Below are positions 1 to 13,900 of a DNA stretch of 64,000 nt, in pieces; the stretch's first letter is position 1, and each line of letters opens with the position of its first letter. Location of the stretch: positions 7,385 to 71,384 of the forward strand of contig NW_020170530.1 in assembly GCF_000524195.1 (NCBI RefSeq), read 5' to 3'. Both the position numbers and the translations under genes were made by a program. The DNA is from Echinococcus granulosus. Taxonomy: Eukaryota; Platyhelminthes; Cestoda; Cyclophyllidea; Taeniidae. The notes under the pieces were generated by a model, which saw only the letters and a list, made by a program, of their open reading frames with translations, was not told where the DNA came from and made no database searches.

Positions 1-3000
1 TAGGATAGACAATCATGTTGTGGTACAAATAGAACACTACCAGTCCCAACTTTTGTTGACGAAAGCTTTTTGGGCTTTTAAAAAGGGTAAACAAAACAAA
101 CGTTCTGTGTGTTTCAGCACCCTCCATTTCGATTAGAGAAAACAAATGCGAGATTTTCATATCCTTTTCTCAATATAAACCATGTTTCACAGTGCTTAGA
201 AGGCCAATTTGGTAAAATAATTCAAAAGTGAGTGGGCGATATACAGACTAATCGAGGTTAAGCCAGAAATAAGCATGGAGAAAGGAGGCTTTTTTTTACT
301 AAATCTCACTTAAAAATGTAACTGCTCTGCAAACTCATGAAATTGGAAGTAAACCATCCAGATCCAGCCAAGGGATGCAATTATCTAAAATCCCATGTTT
401 TGTTTTCATTTTTACATGACAATTGCAGTAATACAAGATGTCACAACTAGGTACATTTATGGGGCTTTGATTATTTCACTTTTCACTAATGGTTGCCAAT
501 TATTCAAGCTTCTTAACAGCCGATGGCATGGGAATATTACTAAGGCTTCAAGGTGAACTGAAGGTCATAAATTTATAACATATAAAGGGTCAAAATTAAG
601 GCATTTCTGGGTCCCCAATGCAGTTTCGACTAAGTAATTGCAGCATTCCTGAGTGTTATACTGTTACGCGCTGGACAAAGGGTATATGATGTGAATGTGG
701 AAATTTGTGACTACTCCTAACTAGGCCACCACAATCCCGTGTTCTGCAGGCATGCTGTTAACAGCTAAAACAATACTAGCACAGTCGTGAACCACTTTAA
801 AAATAGCAACCACTCTGGTAACTGAATGGACAGCACTGAAGTGATAACGAATGATAAGGAGAAACAGACAAGAAACCTCATTTCCAGGAAAATATACTGA
901 AATCCGTCTCTTATTATTCTCTTCAAAATACAGTGCCCACACATGACAAAATTTCACCTTCACTGAAATTGTAAAGAGGGACCAGCTTTTGAGTTGCAGG
1001 CTAATTCGATGACTGGTGCAGTTGGCTCGTGGGTGTTTTCCTGCAGCACAGACTGAAACTTCACATCCACCTCGGAAGGTTGACTACGAAGAACACTTAA
1101 GGCCCGGTCATTGTACTTTCGCTAAACGACATGGCCTCCGGGCCGTGTCAATAGTCTCCCAGCTCTGCTGTATATTAACAATACATATTCTGCCGGAGTA
1201 ATTTGTCTTCTTGGGTCTGCAGAGATGTTGTAAGGTGTCACAGCTGCTCACGTTAATGGTCAATTCAATTAAACATGCATTAAATTTTTTTACACGTTTT
1301 TTGACAGTCTTTTCCAGATTTCGATGTACACTTCTATTGCAAAAAATATTTTCTGCCAAAAAAATGATGCTTTAGCAAATGCAAGTTTTTGTCCGCCTTC
1401 GAATAATGCATTCTAATTAATGCCTTTTGTTTCCCTTCACAGAACCTCATAACTTAGCAACCCTAATCATCAAAACAAAAACAAGGGGAGTAGTGACCAT
1501 TATACCTTAAAACTAGATGCTAAGACAAGTTAGCAGTAATAGACAATCAAATATTCAATTACACTCGTATTTATGCATAAATGAAACAAGTTTTACTAGG
1601 CATCATTGGTGGAGCTTTTGACTTGCCCGTTACTAAAATTGTCATTCCAATTGTTGAAGTTACTGCTGGTTACAAATTGGAAAAGTAAGTATAAAAGTTC
1701 AAGAATTATTGAATAGCTAAATCACATTTTCTGGTGTGTCAGATGTGCCGCATGTGGGAAGTGGTTAGGTGGAGAATAAAACTGCCGTTCAGCGACGTCT
1801 TGAAAGCATACCATTGCAATTGTGATGCTTCCACTTTGCTTCTAGCACGTCGCCGTTGCCATACGCGGTCTCCCAGTTCCTCCTTATTAATTCACTTTTC
1901 CATGCCTAATATCGTTGCTTGAAGGCAACCAAGGCAACATTCGAACTCGCCCATACGATGGGAATGGGCCAATGCAATAATGGCTAGTGGGATGATATTT
2001 TGTTTTTTTTGACCCTACCATTTTACCACAGACAAAAAACGACAAACAAACCGAATTACACCATGATCAGGTGGAAAATTATTTACCAGTTACCTATTTT
2101 TGGCACTGATCAGATATGAATGTCGGTTGGTGGCTTGCAGGAAGACTGTAAAACCCCACAAAATCCCACCAACGATCTGTGCAGAATGGCTGTCGCCATT
2201 TGCTAAGAGGATAACTCCCGCTTCGAGTGGGTTTCGTTTGCCTTTTCCGAGGGTTGCTTTCTTCCCTTGCTTACATCGTTGCCATCTCCATCGCTAACAG
2301 TCCACAACATCGGCTCTACTGCCTCCAGTCTGATTGACTGGACGGCACTCGCATCGCGCCTCCCACAGCCCCACGTGACTGACTTCCTTGTGTTATAAAT
2401 AAAACCACGCAAAAAAAGGGAAAAGGGATTACCTTCTTGGATTGTTTTGATAACCAACTCCGTGTTCTGCTTCTGTCGTTCTTTGAAGCATATGGGGCTG
2501 TGTTCTTGCCCTGAACCCGTGTAATCCTACGTAACGAATGCTTCTTGATGCATCAGCTATCATATCAAAACGCATTGTGAGGAAACTGCTTAGTAATGCT
2601 AGGGTTACATTTTCATTTATACAAAAAGTCATACTAGTTTAATGGCAATGCAACCCCCTTGTAGGCTACGACATTGTCTACTAGAACAGCCTACATATAG
2701 GCTCACGCTAAATGAAGTAACAGTTGTGTGTATGCGAGACTTGCAGATGGCGGTCTTTATTGCCGAGACGTCCGATTTAGCCAGGAAGTAGAGCATGTGC
2801 TTACGCATCTGGCTAATGGAAAGCCGGATCCAAGATATCTCCTAATCTCGCCTATTTATTGTACAGCAGCTGACCTTAGTTTCATTTTTTGTCTACCTGT
2901 GCGTGATATCGGCCGGTCAGGTTAACTGTAATAAATTTATAGCATTGAAACCTAGAATAGCAGGAATATTTCTTCGGACTATGCACATCCTGAGCTGAAA

Positions 3001-4740
3001 TGCTTGTCTTTAAACAGCATTGATTTGGGTGGTGTAATATATCCTAAGTCGGATATTTTGAGGTAATCAGGAAGTCCTGGCTGCTAGAAAGGCATAAATT
3101 GTAAAGCCCTAGGTGCTGCTTTTGGCAGGAAGGAACTATTAGGAGAAATTTCATACAATTTAGAGATTATACATTCATCATTTATTATTCTTAAATTTAT
3201 TGTTTTATTTAATACTTAAAAATACCATGACTTGTAAATCCACATTCTCATTTGCCTTCTAATCAGTTACGAGAGGGGGTTGTGTTTTGCATGCAAAGCT
3301 TCCATAAAAAATAACTGCCATCGAATTGGTAGCCATGGCTAGTATGATGTATTTCTAAACCAGTAATTACTTATGCAGTCCATTCGGTTTGGGAAAAGAT
3401 CGCACTTCTGACAGGTCTGGATCACCGGGACAGTGGAGTGCTTATGCCGTCAAATTCTGCTTAACTCAAAGTAGAGCAGCTTTGCCCAGCGCAAATTACT
3501 TCCACCCAAAATCACTTAACCATAAGCAAAACAAAATCCGTTGTTGCATAAAGATAAAAAGAAAGATATTTAATCAATTATAGCATTAATTCTTATGTTT
3601 TTTGGGCTCCTTGAAAGGGACTAATCTGACTGTTAAAACAACCTATTTAGGGGCCTAGTCGAAGCCTAGTCTGTGTGAATGCTATAAAGAGAGATTATTT
3701 TCGTGCAGTTAATCCTTACGACAGGAGAAGGTGTGGAATTTTAGTATCAATAAGCTTTTGCATCAAAGGTCGTAGTAAACAATTCAGGAAGGCATAAGGT
3801 GACAATTTAGTATTTTAACTGGATGATCTCTAGGGCATAGACCTTTGCTATACTTAAAACATTGGACCTATAACTAAGAATTGGGATGGGTCTTCTAAAA
3901 ATCACATTTGGTGTTTGATTTTTTTCCTATGACTAGAGGGATTTAATTAAATTAACTCTTCACACTCTGTTTCTGCCTGTGATGCGAGTATCTTGTGTGA
4001 GTCTACGCTATTAACCTACCTCAACTGCCTAATCTTCGGAGAGATTTTGTAACATTTTCCTATTTTTTTGCCAAGACCGCATTTCAAACCACCAAACAGG
4101 CATCAACGGTGGCGCTAAAAAAGCTGATGATGCATTGACAACTTGATAGCCATCATGTTAGGTACTTTAATCCATCCGTAGCAACATAGGGCATTGACAA
4201 GTTTGGTTCACATTCCTGCGGAGTAACCTAAAATTAACCAGAAATCCATGAAAGTTACAATCTATTCATTCTCATGTTAAAGTACTAAGTCCCTGTTTGC
4301 GCGTTTTTGCACGAAATAAAAAAGGTTTGAATTGTTTACACCAACGCACCAGTCAGCGTTTCGCAACAATTCATTTGCATGTCTAAGTGTGCTGGCCAAA
4401 ATAAACGCAACCGCTTTTAAGCCAAACGCAGACTGGTCTTTCCGCCATCAAAGAAGTGCACACGCATATTTTCCTGTACTTTAACTTAGGCGAATTGTAA
4501 AATTTGTGCAAAACAAAGTTCATGTTCCTTTAAAAAACTACAATTTTATCCTTCATTCGTTGAGTTAAATGGAGCTGGCGGTTGGCTTTGATGTGACCAA
4601 CTCAATTTCTTGTAGTACCAGGCGAAAAGTATTCTTTTTGAGATCTCAAAGAGAGGGAAGATGCCTCAACTAAAATTACTAAGTAATAATAGAAATCAAA
4701 GCTATTTTTTAACCTTTGTGTTACCACCGCTTTCCATGCG
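1..4740. other. intergenic, no gene recognised
   Basis: AT-rich spacer left of the GPCR gene. Open frames here are at most 84 codons, many open with TTG or GTG, and none resembles a known protein or joins into a spliced gene. The one interpretable feature is a retroelement fragment near 700-1245. Confidence 0.6.
700..1245 (+). mobile_element. TRIM-like retroelement, 5'-truncated
   Basis: Two parts match the family seen complete at 42.0-43.1 kb and 51.5-52.5 kb. Around 735-860 is the internal segment (a motif like CCCGTGTTCTGCAGGCATGC, then GGACAGCACTGAAGTGATAA). Around 1100-1240 is an LTR-like segment with the CATGGCCTCCGGGCCGTGTC core and a TCTTCTTGGGTCTGCAGAGA end. No 5' LTR was seen. ORFs over this stretch have no protein meaning. 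Confidence 0.5.
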
Positions 4741-4764
4741 TAATGAATAGAGCAGTGGATGTGG

Positions 4765-4821
4765 AATGCTGCATCCTGATTGGTTCGGGAAAAGTCTTAC
4801 AACCAATCAGGTTGCAGCATT
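4765..4821. repeat. long inverted repeat with CCAAT boxes, upstream of the GPCR
   Basis: Arms 4765-4785 and 4801-4821 are 21 bases each with one mismatch, around a 15-base loop. The inner halves are CCTGATTGGTT and AACCAATCAGG, so the hairpin carries two inverted CCAAT-box cores. It ends about 105 bases before the chosen start codon of the GPCR. It could be a promoter element, a transcript hairpin or the remnant of a small foldback element; the sequence does not decide. Confidence 0.7.
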
Positions 4822-4925
4822 TAGTCCAATGGGGAATTGATAGGGCCAGAGAATGTGATTTTTTGTCTAACCGGTCTTTCGCAAGACAACGTGACCCTAT
4901 ATCAGCAACATTACCAAGCCCTCAG

Positions 4926-7900
4926 ATGAACAACTCTACGGTTGCAACTGAGCCAGCAAGTCCTACTTGGGAATTCGCACACTCCTATCCCATTGTCACT
5001 CTCCTAAGTGTCTCCTATGCGACTATTTTCATCGCAGGACTGCTCGGCAATTTCGCAGTCATAACTATCGTTCTACGCAACCATCACATGCGGTCGGTGA
5101 CTAACATCTTCATTTGCAATTTATCAGTAGCGGATCTGCTTGTCACTGTCTTTGTGGAACCGTTAACTCTCCTCCAGAATATTGTCGTGGGTGCGTCGAT
5201 TAACTTGCTTTATCTGTATGCGGTAAAGGCAGGGGGTGTTAAGACCCATCCACCAGATCAGGCGTCACCTAATTCTGTTGATTTTATAATGAACCACAAA
5301 CTGCGCGTTTGGCTGTAGCAAAAAAGGCTTTTTACTTTAATTGGAATTATCTAAGGAAACCCAATCTTCACGTACGGCAGTAAACGTGGTAACGTTTCTA
5401 TTTGCCTATAAATAAAACTTATCCAATGGGGCAGGAGCCGGTAAAGTTGATAAGCTTACACAAATTATTTGCTACTCTGTGGGAATTACTGAAATCATTG
5501 TAGGAAATATTTATTCAATATAATAGGCACCTCGAATTTTCATCCTTCAGGCGAGCATCCTAAACGTGTTCGGCAAACAACTCTGCAATGAATGCTTCAC
5601 TGTGAAAAATATTTTATCCATTTTAATAAATTAAGTTCTCAAACGCTGATATTGATCTTAAGTGTATTTTGTTATTTAATAGGGAATAATTTAGCTTTCA
5701 AGATGGAATTATTCAAATTGAGCAGCTAGGAAGGCATTATTTCCTCCCTACTTTTTCCTGAGGTTAAATTTAAGGTGAAATGACATTAATTTTGGTAAAA
5801 GCTTTCCATGTATATTCTACCTAATTGACACAGCGAGTCTGCGTCCCGTTGTTAATTCCCATCTGGGAGTGTCACATCCAGTCTTAGTACTTTATTGCGT
5901 TCCCCCTTTTAATTGGTTGTATAAAAAAAAATTGTTGGTCAGACTAACTTATAAAATCCAGCTTCTACAATAGTTTTACTAACTCATAACAATTGCCTTT
6001 GTGAATTACGAGTTAATGCATATATATCCTCTCATCCCGCTTCCATTAAGGTTGGCATTGGGGTGCGACCACTTGTTGGTGTGTGCCCTACCTCCAGGGC
6101 ATTAGCGTCTGCGCGTCATCCCTATCTCTCCTAGTGATCGCTCTTGACCGGTGAGCAGTCCATCCGTCTGTCATGTCGCCTTTTTTGCGTATCTACGTTT
6201 AAGCAATGTTTTGTATGCATTTGTACGGTTATTCTGCAAAGGTGTCCTAAATTTAATCATCGGCCAGCAGCTGACGAAAGCTAAACGCATTATTTTTCCG
6301 AGATATGCTAAAAAGGATTGAATTTATTGAAGCGTAGTAATGTTACTTAAAAACCATAAAATCAACATATTGCCCCACTTGTAGCCTGCTTGATAGATGT
6401 TAATGCATTCAGTGCTAAAAGGTCGTTTCTACCACCTTGCGTGTCTGTGGGTAGCGTGCTGTCATACTCGAATATCAAGTTTGCCAGGCATCGTGTCTTT
6501 CACATTTATTTAAAGAATTTTCCGAGGTGCGAGCACAGCCGCTTCGCCGTATTTACAAAATCCAAAAAATGAACTTTTATTTGCTCCTTTAAAAATCACA
6601 GCAGATACTTTGGTGAATGCATGGTGTGCTTGTTTGTTCACTGATGCATACAAATGTCGTTGGTTAAAATCCACAAACTCTTGCGTCAGTTGATGGAAAA
6701 GTTGAAGTGCTATTATTTGGGGTGATAAGGTGCGGTCTGAAGTCTACTACCTATTGTCATTAATTTACAGCGCTCTATGGTTAGCTGGATTAACTACTAA
6801 AACGCGTTTGTTCTTTAGGCGAAAAGGACACTTTTTTGTTGTAAGCCAAAATAGTTCTTTGCCAAAATATAGTCGTTTTAGTTTGTTTCAATTAAAAAAC
6901 ACTAGTAGCTGAAATCTAGTGCGTAAGAACACAATGGTTAACTGTGTTGGTTCAAACTCCCAGGAAGACTTTACCTAACAGATTTGTAGCTAGGATATGG
7001 TTGAAGTGATTGGTAACTACCATACAACAATCCACTTAGAATTATTTTCGCGAACTAGTTTTTGTATCGGGAACCACTTTTCTCTTTCCCAGGCAAATGG
7101 CCTTCACTTGTTATTTGAATTTTCTGCGCTTTGTTTACCTCATCTTAAAACCCATTACTTTGAACAGTTAATTTAAACATACTAAAAGCCACTCCTATGT
7201 AATTTTTCAGATCATGGAACTTTGTAGACATTCCCAACTCCTTGTAATTGATCAATAAAATATGCGCACAATCTGAAAGATAACATGCATTCATTGGACA
7301 ACGCAATATAAATTAAATTGCTGTAATATATTCTTTTTCCAGGCAAATTAAAAGACGCTCTGCCATTCAACACAATCATTTTCTTATGTCCTTCCCTAAC
7401 AACAGCAGAATTTGCACCACACGGCAGAGGCCTTGTGAGGATGTTTCTCGTGAATGATGTCTTTTCCTCAAAATAGCTTCCACAGCAGAAGCACACTTGC
7501 TGCTAAATTTGCATTAAACATGTCTTTGAAAGAATATCTCAGGAAGAAAGAAGCTAGTAAAAGAGGTGTGGCGCAGCTATACAATAAGCTTCTAAAATGA
7601 TTGGAGCGTACACTAACAAATGTGCACCTATATCAGTTTTGGTGGCAATTTGTTTTATTTATTTCGACCTAATCCCCTTATAACTCGAGCTTCCCTAATC
7701 CTCTCTGAAGTCATTAGAAGACACAGAAGTAGGGTGAAAAACGACTCCACTGACGTAACAGAAGGGCTGTAGGCACGGTCGGAAGCTTTCAAACAAGTCT
7801 ATTAAAACCTGATAAATGATAAAATTTCGTCTTTTTATGTGACAACCAAGAAATGTGTGGGCTTCTGAAGATTTCGGCAAACCTCTTTTCCCTTTATGCA

Positions 7901-10900
7901 TGAGTAATCAGGAAGTTACAGTTATGAAACTCAAATGTGTGTTTAGAAGTTCAAACGTCTTAATGGGTAATGCGTTCATAAAATGGTAAGAAATTTTTTG
8001 CCTTTATATAACGATCCAGAACCCATATTCTTTTTATTTAACCAAAAAGGGAGACAAATTTTTATTAATCCATTAATTTTATCCACAGGCTTTCGTGCAT
8101 TTTCAAGATCTCCCAGATAATATTATATGGTGTTTCTAATGACTGAAAGATGCCCTTGCCAATCGCACTATGGTAACACCGCCCCATAATTCAATTTGAA
8201 TAAAGGAAATCTTTGTAAACTGCCGACAAAGTTAGACTGCCCTACGTGCCTCTTAACCAACTGTAAAAGTGCACAGATGTAATAAACAGGTTTTTCCATC
8301 GGAAAATAATTATTGTTTTATTTCTTTTAAAATAATGGTTTAGTCTTTTAGTAAGAAGGAGACTACATTGACCATGACAGTTATTTGTTTGTATGCATGG
8401 ACTAATGGAGTGGTTTGAATTTGCAGAACACAAAGAATAAGAATCCTTTAAGGTTACTAAGTAACTTTATAGGATTTGCTAGAGTAAAAAGATAGGTGTC
8501 GTCAAATAATTGCGCTCCCAAAATCTCTCATTTAGTCGGGAGAAATAAATCAGTTTGAAGGAGCAGTTAGCTGATCAAATTATTAAAGAGGAAGTGAATC
8601 CAAAAGTAGTATAAAAGATCTACTAATGAACGAATTGGGTGAGTGAATGAATGAATGAGTGATTGGTTGATTGAAAGAATCGGGTGAATGAATGAAGGAG
8701 TGCAAAACTCATAGACGCCAAACATTCCTAAAATGTGTAAATGCTTCCTTGTTAGTTCAATTGGCAGAGGAGAATCCCAAACACGCGCTCTTCACAATAC
8801 AACGAGTTAGATTTGATGTTACAAATGAAAGCATTATGGTGTGAACGGGACTAAGGGCGATAAATGAATTCCGTACTGTCCAAACGCAATTGCTGTCACC
8901 GATGCAAATGTGCGCTGCTCAATTTCAGACGCATATCATTTTCTTCCATGCATGTAGTTATTTTGAGATTCCTTGGTAAATTAACCTACAGGAGCGGGTA
9001 GGCGCAAAATGTAATCGAGCAACTTTCCTGAAAAATTTTAGATATTTCTTTGATTAACAGCCTGGATTGTAATTTAGTAAAGCCTTAAACTATTTTACTG
9101 TTATTACAAAGTTTCAGTTTCTCCAAGCAGAATCAATGACTCATCTAAAAATACTCAAATAAACACTAAAGAGAAGCTGTTCCCCGTAATTCGTTATTCA
9201 AAAGTAATAAGCACTCAAATCTGCATTCCTGTTCTGATCCGTTTAAATGATGAAATTTGACTTCACTGCGATCATGTAGGGCTGTTTAGTAGTCACTGAC
9301 CGAATGCCAACTTTTATAAAGAACAAAAGTTTTAAGCTTTGCCATTGTCATGCCATAATATATTTTTCGCATTTTGTGCATAAAAGTCATTCTAGATTGG
9401 AAGTCATGGGAGACGTGTCAGCTTAAAAACATTTTGAAGTCAAACCAGTATTAATGAACTTTGACATCAACTTTGGTTTGAAGTGGATGTGAATCAAATT
9501 CTTATACTGCTGTAGTAATTATTAACCGTGCAGTCCTAAATGGTACTTTATCCTCTCGAGAACCATTTCAAATAAACCTAGATTCCAAAAATACGTAGCT
9601 CCCTGAGTTTTTTATAAAACTCTTCAAAATGTCTTTCTGAAATTAATGCAAGGATCATTTGGATCGGTAATGAATCTTCTAATTTGTAATCCAATATGCC
9701 TTTTTTACATTGTTTTAAACCAACAGCTACCTGGCAATATGCTTTCCTATGAAACGCTTCATCCGACGCAGCCTAGCGAAGAAGATAATCGCGGTAATCT
9801 GGTTCTTTTCCGCCGCATTGTTTATTCCTTGGGCTTACTATTTTCGGCTCTCACATGCACCAGATGGCCTCATCAACTGTCGCGAGTTCTGGCCCTCTGT
9901 CACAGCCGACAGGGCCTTTTTTCTGGGTGTCGTGACTCTACTCGTCTATACCACACCGCTGCTTTTCATGGCTTACTGTTATTGCTCCATCATCCTCCGT
10001 GTCTGGATGAGAGTGCGTAAGGATCAGTCCACTACGGGCGCCGCAAAAGCTACCAGTTCAGACGAGTCAAGAAACACGAAGGTCATCCCTGAGAGACTCC
10101 ATTCTCCCACCAAGGAAGCGCCCTCGGATCAGGAAAGAGGCACAGCCTCGGATGTATCCGGTTACGCTGAAACCCAGCCTTCTGAAACCAGAACGATGAA
10201 TAGCTTTGCGACGCCAACAAAGTTTACTAAAATGTAGGTCGAGATATTGTGCTAACAAAGAAAGTGCATCTATTTAAATTCGCACGTCTTTGGTTTCACT
10301 GTTGGCTGTTTATTTTGAAGGAAAGCAGTTACTGTCTAGAATTTTTTTAGGAAGCGATAGGTTGGTGTTTAATTCTTTCATTTAAAAAATCTTTTTTGGA
10401 TATTCTGACTTATTTGCAATGTTCAGTACAAGGTTGATTTGTAAAAAGTAGACAGACTAGTATTACTTTTAACCCAAAAATTAGAATAAGATTAACAATT
10501 ATGAAGATAGGCTAATGGTGTTGATACACCCTGACAAACTAATTTTCAAGTTGCGTTTGTCCTCTGTTTCACTAATCATTTATGCAGAAAACTTTACACA
10601 AAATTAAAAGTGACGAAATACTTCACGGAAAATAAAAGGTGGTGTTAATTAAATCTGAGTATTCTTGAGGATGGTTTAATCCACTTAATTTGTTCCAAGC
10701 CACATAAAATACTGTAGGTAGGTGTCCAACTAGCCTCGCAACCCTGAAGTGGCTTCTTTTAAAAGAACACTTTTAAGTTCAATGAGATAAAGCAGTTGTT
10801 ATTACAATGTCTTGAACAGGTTTGCTACTTCAAACGCGATTTATCATGCACGGTTGGGTGTTTTGCCCAACTTGGGGAGAGGCTGTAGTCAGTTGGTGCA

Positions 10901-13900
10901 GACGGTTTTAGTACGTGGTCAAAAGCCATTTTGGGAAACACAATTGCAATTCGCATTTGTCTTTTATGCTCAACACTCTTAGCAAGCATACGTTTGGCTG
11001 AAATGAAGATTCTCGTGATTTAATACACTGACTGAAACCTCGAATTAGAGTCTTGATTTTAAAGCCTTTAAGTTAATTGTAAAGATATGGCTGGTGTTTC
11101 TATCTTGTCTTATGAGATTCAAGGTTATCATGGTTTGTGTATAGGACTGCAGTCTAAGACCAGAAGACATAGAGCATGTGGCCGCTTTGTTACCGGATGT
11201 ATCATCGTCTTATGCCAGCAGGTCATGGAATCTCATCTATAATCAACAGTAGCCAATTGGATGACACTTTAAAATTTGCAGAATTTGTGATTTTATTGCC
11301 ATTTTTTTGAGCTGAGTTGGGCAATGCAGTGTTTAGTTTGCGTTCCCACGATGCTGCGTCTCTTACATTAAATTACTTCTAAAAACAGGAAATTGTAGGA
11401 AATTCTATGAATCCTTCTAAATTGTATATAATCCAAAGTCTTGGAAACGTCAATTATTTAACAAAAATTAAGAACCTGTATTTCTTGATGTCAGTTGGGA
11501 CTGTCAGTTAAAAGGCACGAGAATGGGAGCTCAGACAGCTGTCTCCAGATTACTGAAAGGAGAATTCAAACAGTTGATAAATGAGGCGTTCATTGTAGAT
11601 GTTGCAGAGGAACATTTTCGCGCTGTTAAAGATTATCATATTCTAATGCCTTATCTAAAGTGACAGAAAGACAGACAGACGGGATGTGGCAGGCCTGGTG
11701 CTGATATTTTTACTTCTCGGCTTTAAGTTAATAGCAAAATTACACGTCGCAGAAGTGAGTATTTTCATTTTTTTTCCCTGTGCACCTCGTCAGCAATAAA
11801 AATCTTTCAAAACTTTATTCATGCAGACCAAAAAATGCGTTTTCTAGTTCAATCTACCCTGCATTAGTGTTTTATTTTTTTAGCCTTCAAAATTGGCTCT
11901 TTCAAGACGGCCAGCGGTAGCGGAAGTAACCGACGTGTACCTAAAAAATCAGAGAATTGGAACCCTCAAAGGCTTAATTGATGCCGAAAAGTACTTTTAG
12001 AAAATTTTCGGAATTATCACATTTTTAGCTTGCAAATTGGTGCTCAGGGCACGGAAAATGGAAATGTTAGAATAAAACATAAGTATGGAATTGGTGGAAA
12101 AAAAAACGCCTTTATTGTTGGCAATATATTTTTAAAAAATGCGCCTTTTTGTACGATTCCGTTTTCTAACTATATGGCTAAATAGGTAAGTAAAAAATAA
12201 TACAAAAAATGACTCTTTGAGAGCATGTGGCACTCCGAGCTTTCCCTAATGACAAAAGAAGGTATGATACTTGGTCAGAATACGCATTCCTGAAGTAAAG
12301 TAGGGCTTGGGGGTAAAGACACGGCTTAGAGGCTAGACCGCCTGTTGGAGCCCCTGAGTAATCCGGTATCAAAGCCGCCAGCTAAACGAGCGATTGAGCA
12401 AAAACTCACGAACTTTTGGCACATTATAGAGGTTCTGATGGCGTGTGCATTTAACGCGAATTGAATAATATGCTCCAATCCTACTTTAGCAGGCTTGTTT
12501 GCAAATAATGCTGTATTGTTACTATTTATTCGCCCATTGGCTTCTCAATATCATCTAAAACAGCCACTAATGCATTAAATAATAGTTCTTACAAATAGTG
12601 TCTCAGAAAAGTGTAATTTTTATCTTTTGCATGGTGGTACAAAATTACCATGGTTGGTTGGACTGGAAGAAAGGTGCATGAGTAGGGAAAAATGTTTCTG
12701 CTTTTTTTAAAACATCGTCTTTCACATTGTTAATGTTTGTTTTGAAAACCCGAGCGACAACAAGAGATTGTCCTACAGATAAGCGCTTCAACCTGTCTGC
12801 ATGTCTTATCACAGTTCCACCAAAGGCAAGTTTTTAAATCACTTAAAAAAGTACACCCTACCGACTAATACTAGCCTAAGGTGTTCCCCGTAAATTAGAG
12901 TTGATGGCATAGTTTCCCATCCGAGAGCATTCACAGACTACAATTTGGTTGGTTGTAATTTTTTTGCGGTATCTTCATGCACTAGGTATTGTAAGCGGGC
13001 GCATCAAGGCACAAAGTCACATCTAAATGTGCGCACCAAATGCAGGCTCAACCCTGAAAGAATTGTAAAGCAGGGTGAAGATTATGCTAGTGATGTGAAT
13101 ACAGAGTACTTAGGGGATGTAGCTGACTACAGACGTAAACAGATCCAAAGACTATCCAATGCATACGAGTGAATAAAATTTTAAAGTATTTTAGAAAAGC
13201 CTAGTATACATTTATGTTTTATAGCAGGCACATTTAAGCGGATGCTTTGTGTATGGCAAAGAAATCTCAAAAAAGGAGTGCAGAGGTACGTGCTCACTTC
13301 TGACGCGTAGGCCTTTACTGTGAAAAAACCAAAATGTTTCATTTTTCAGTAGAGAGGGTCTGATGAGAAAAAATGAGACAACCAGTTTTGCTTTCGCACC
13401 AGGTGGCCAAATCGTCCTATCACGTTTGGAAAACAATTCCACTTAGCTCATTCAAACTAGACAATTGACTAACCGCAGAGTAGAACTAGACAGCCAAAAG
13501 TGTTGCAAATTTAGCTAAATTTTGTGCAACAATGCCATATATATTCTGGTTATGTTACTGGAGTTGTTAAATTACTCGTTCTTTTAAAAATTTAATGTTT
13601 GATTTATGTAATTTTCCACCTTTCTTATAACACTTCTTGCTGCTGACAATGCAACTTTTTCAGAATTTCTTCTTAGTTAGTTATAAATCTGTCACTATAA
13701 GGACAAGTCACCTAAAGTTATAAAACATATTATTGACATTTTTCAGCCATTAACCTTCTAAAACACCCTCACCATTCTTTAATGCAAGGTAGGATACGAT
13801 TCTAGAAGCAACAAGGAAAGGTCGACAATACACTAGTTAGCGACGGGTTAATTGAACGGTTCTTACTAGCTATCAGATGTTTGTGGATGCTTAAGATACC

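Noticed and set aside
6895..6975. GTTGGTTCAAACTCCC, like a tRNA T-arm
   Set aside because: No matching acceptor stem, anticodon arm or D-arm could be paired around it.
12945..13172. 75-codon plus-strand frame in GPCR intron 3
   Set aside because: It starts with TTG, has no splice sites fitting the GPCR, and resembles no family.
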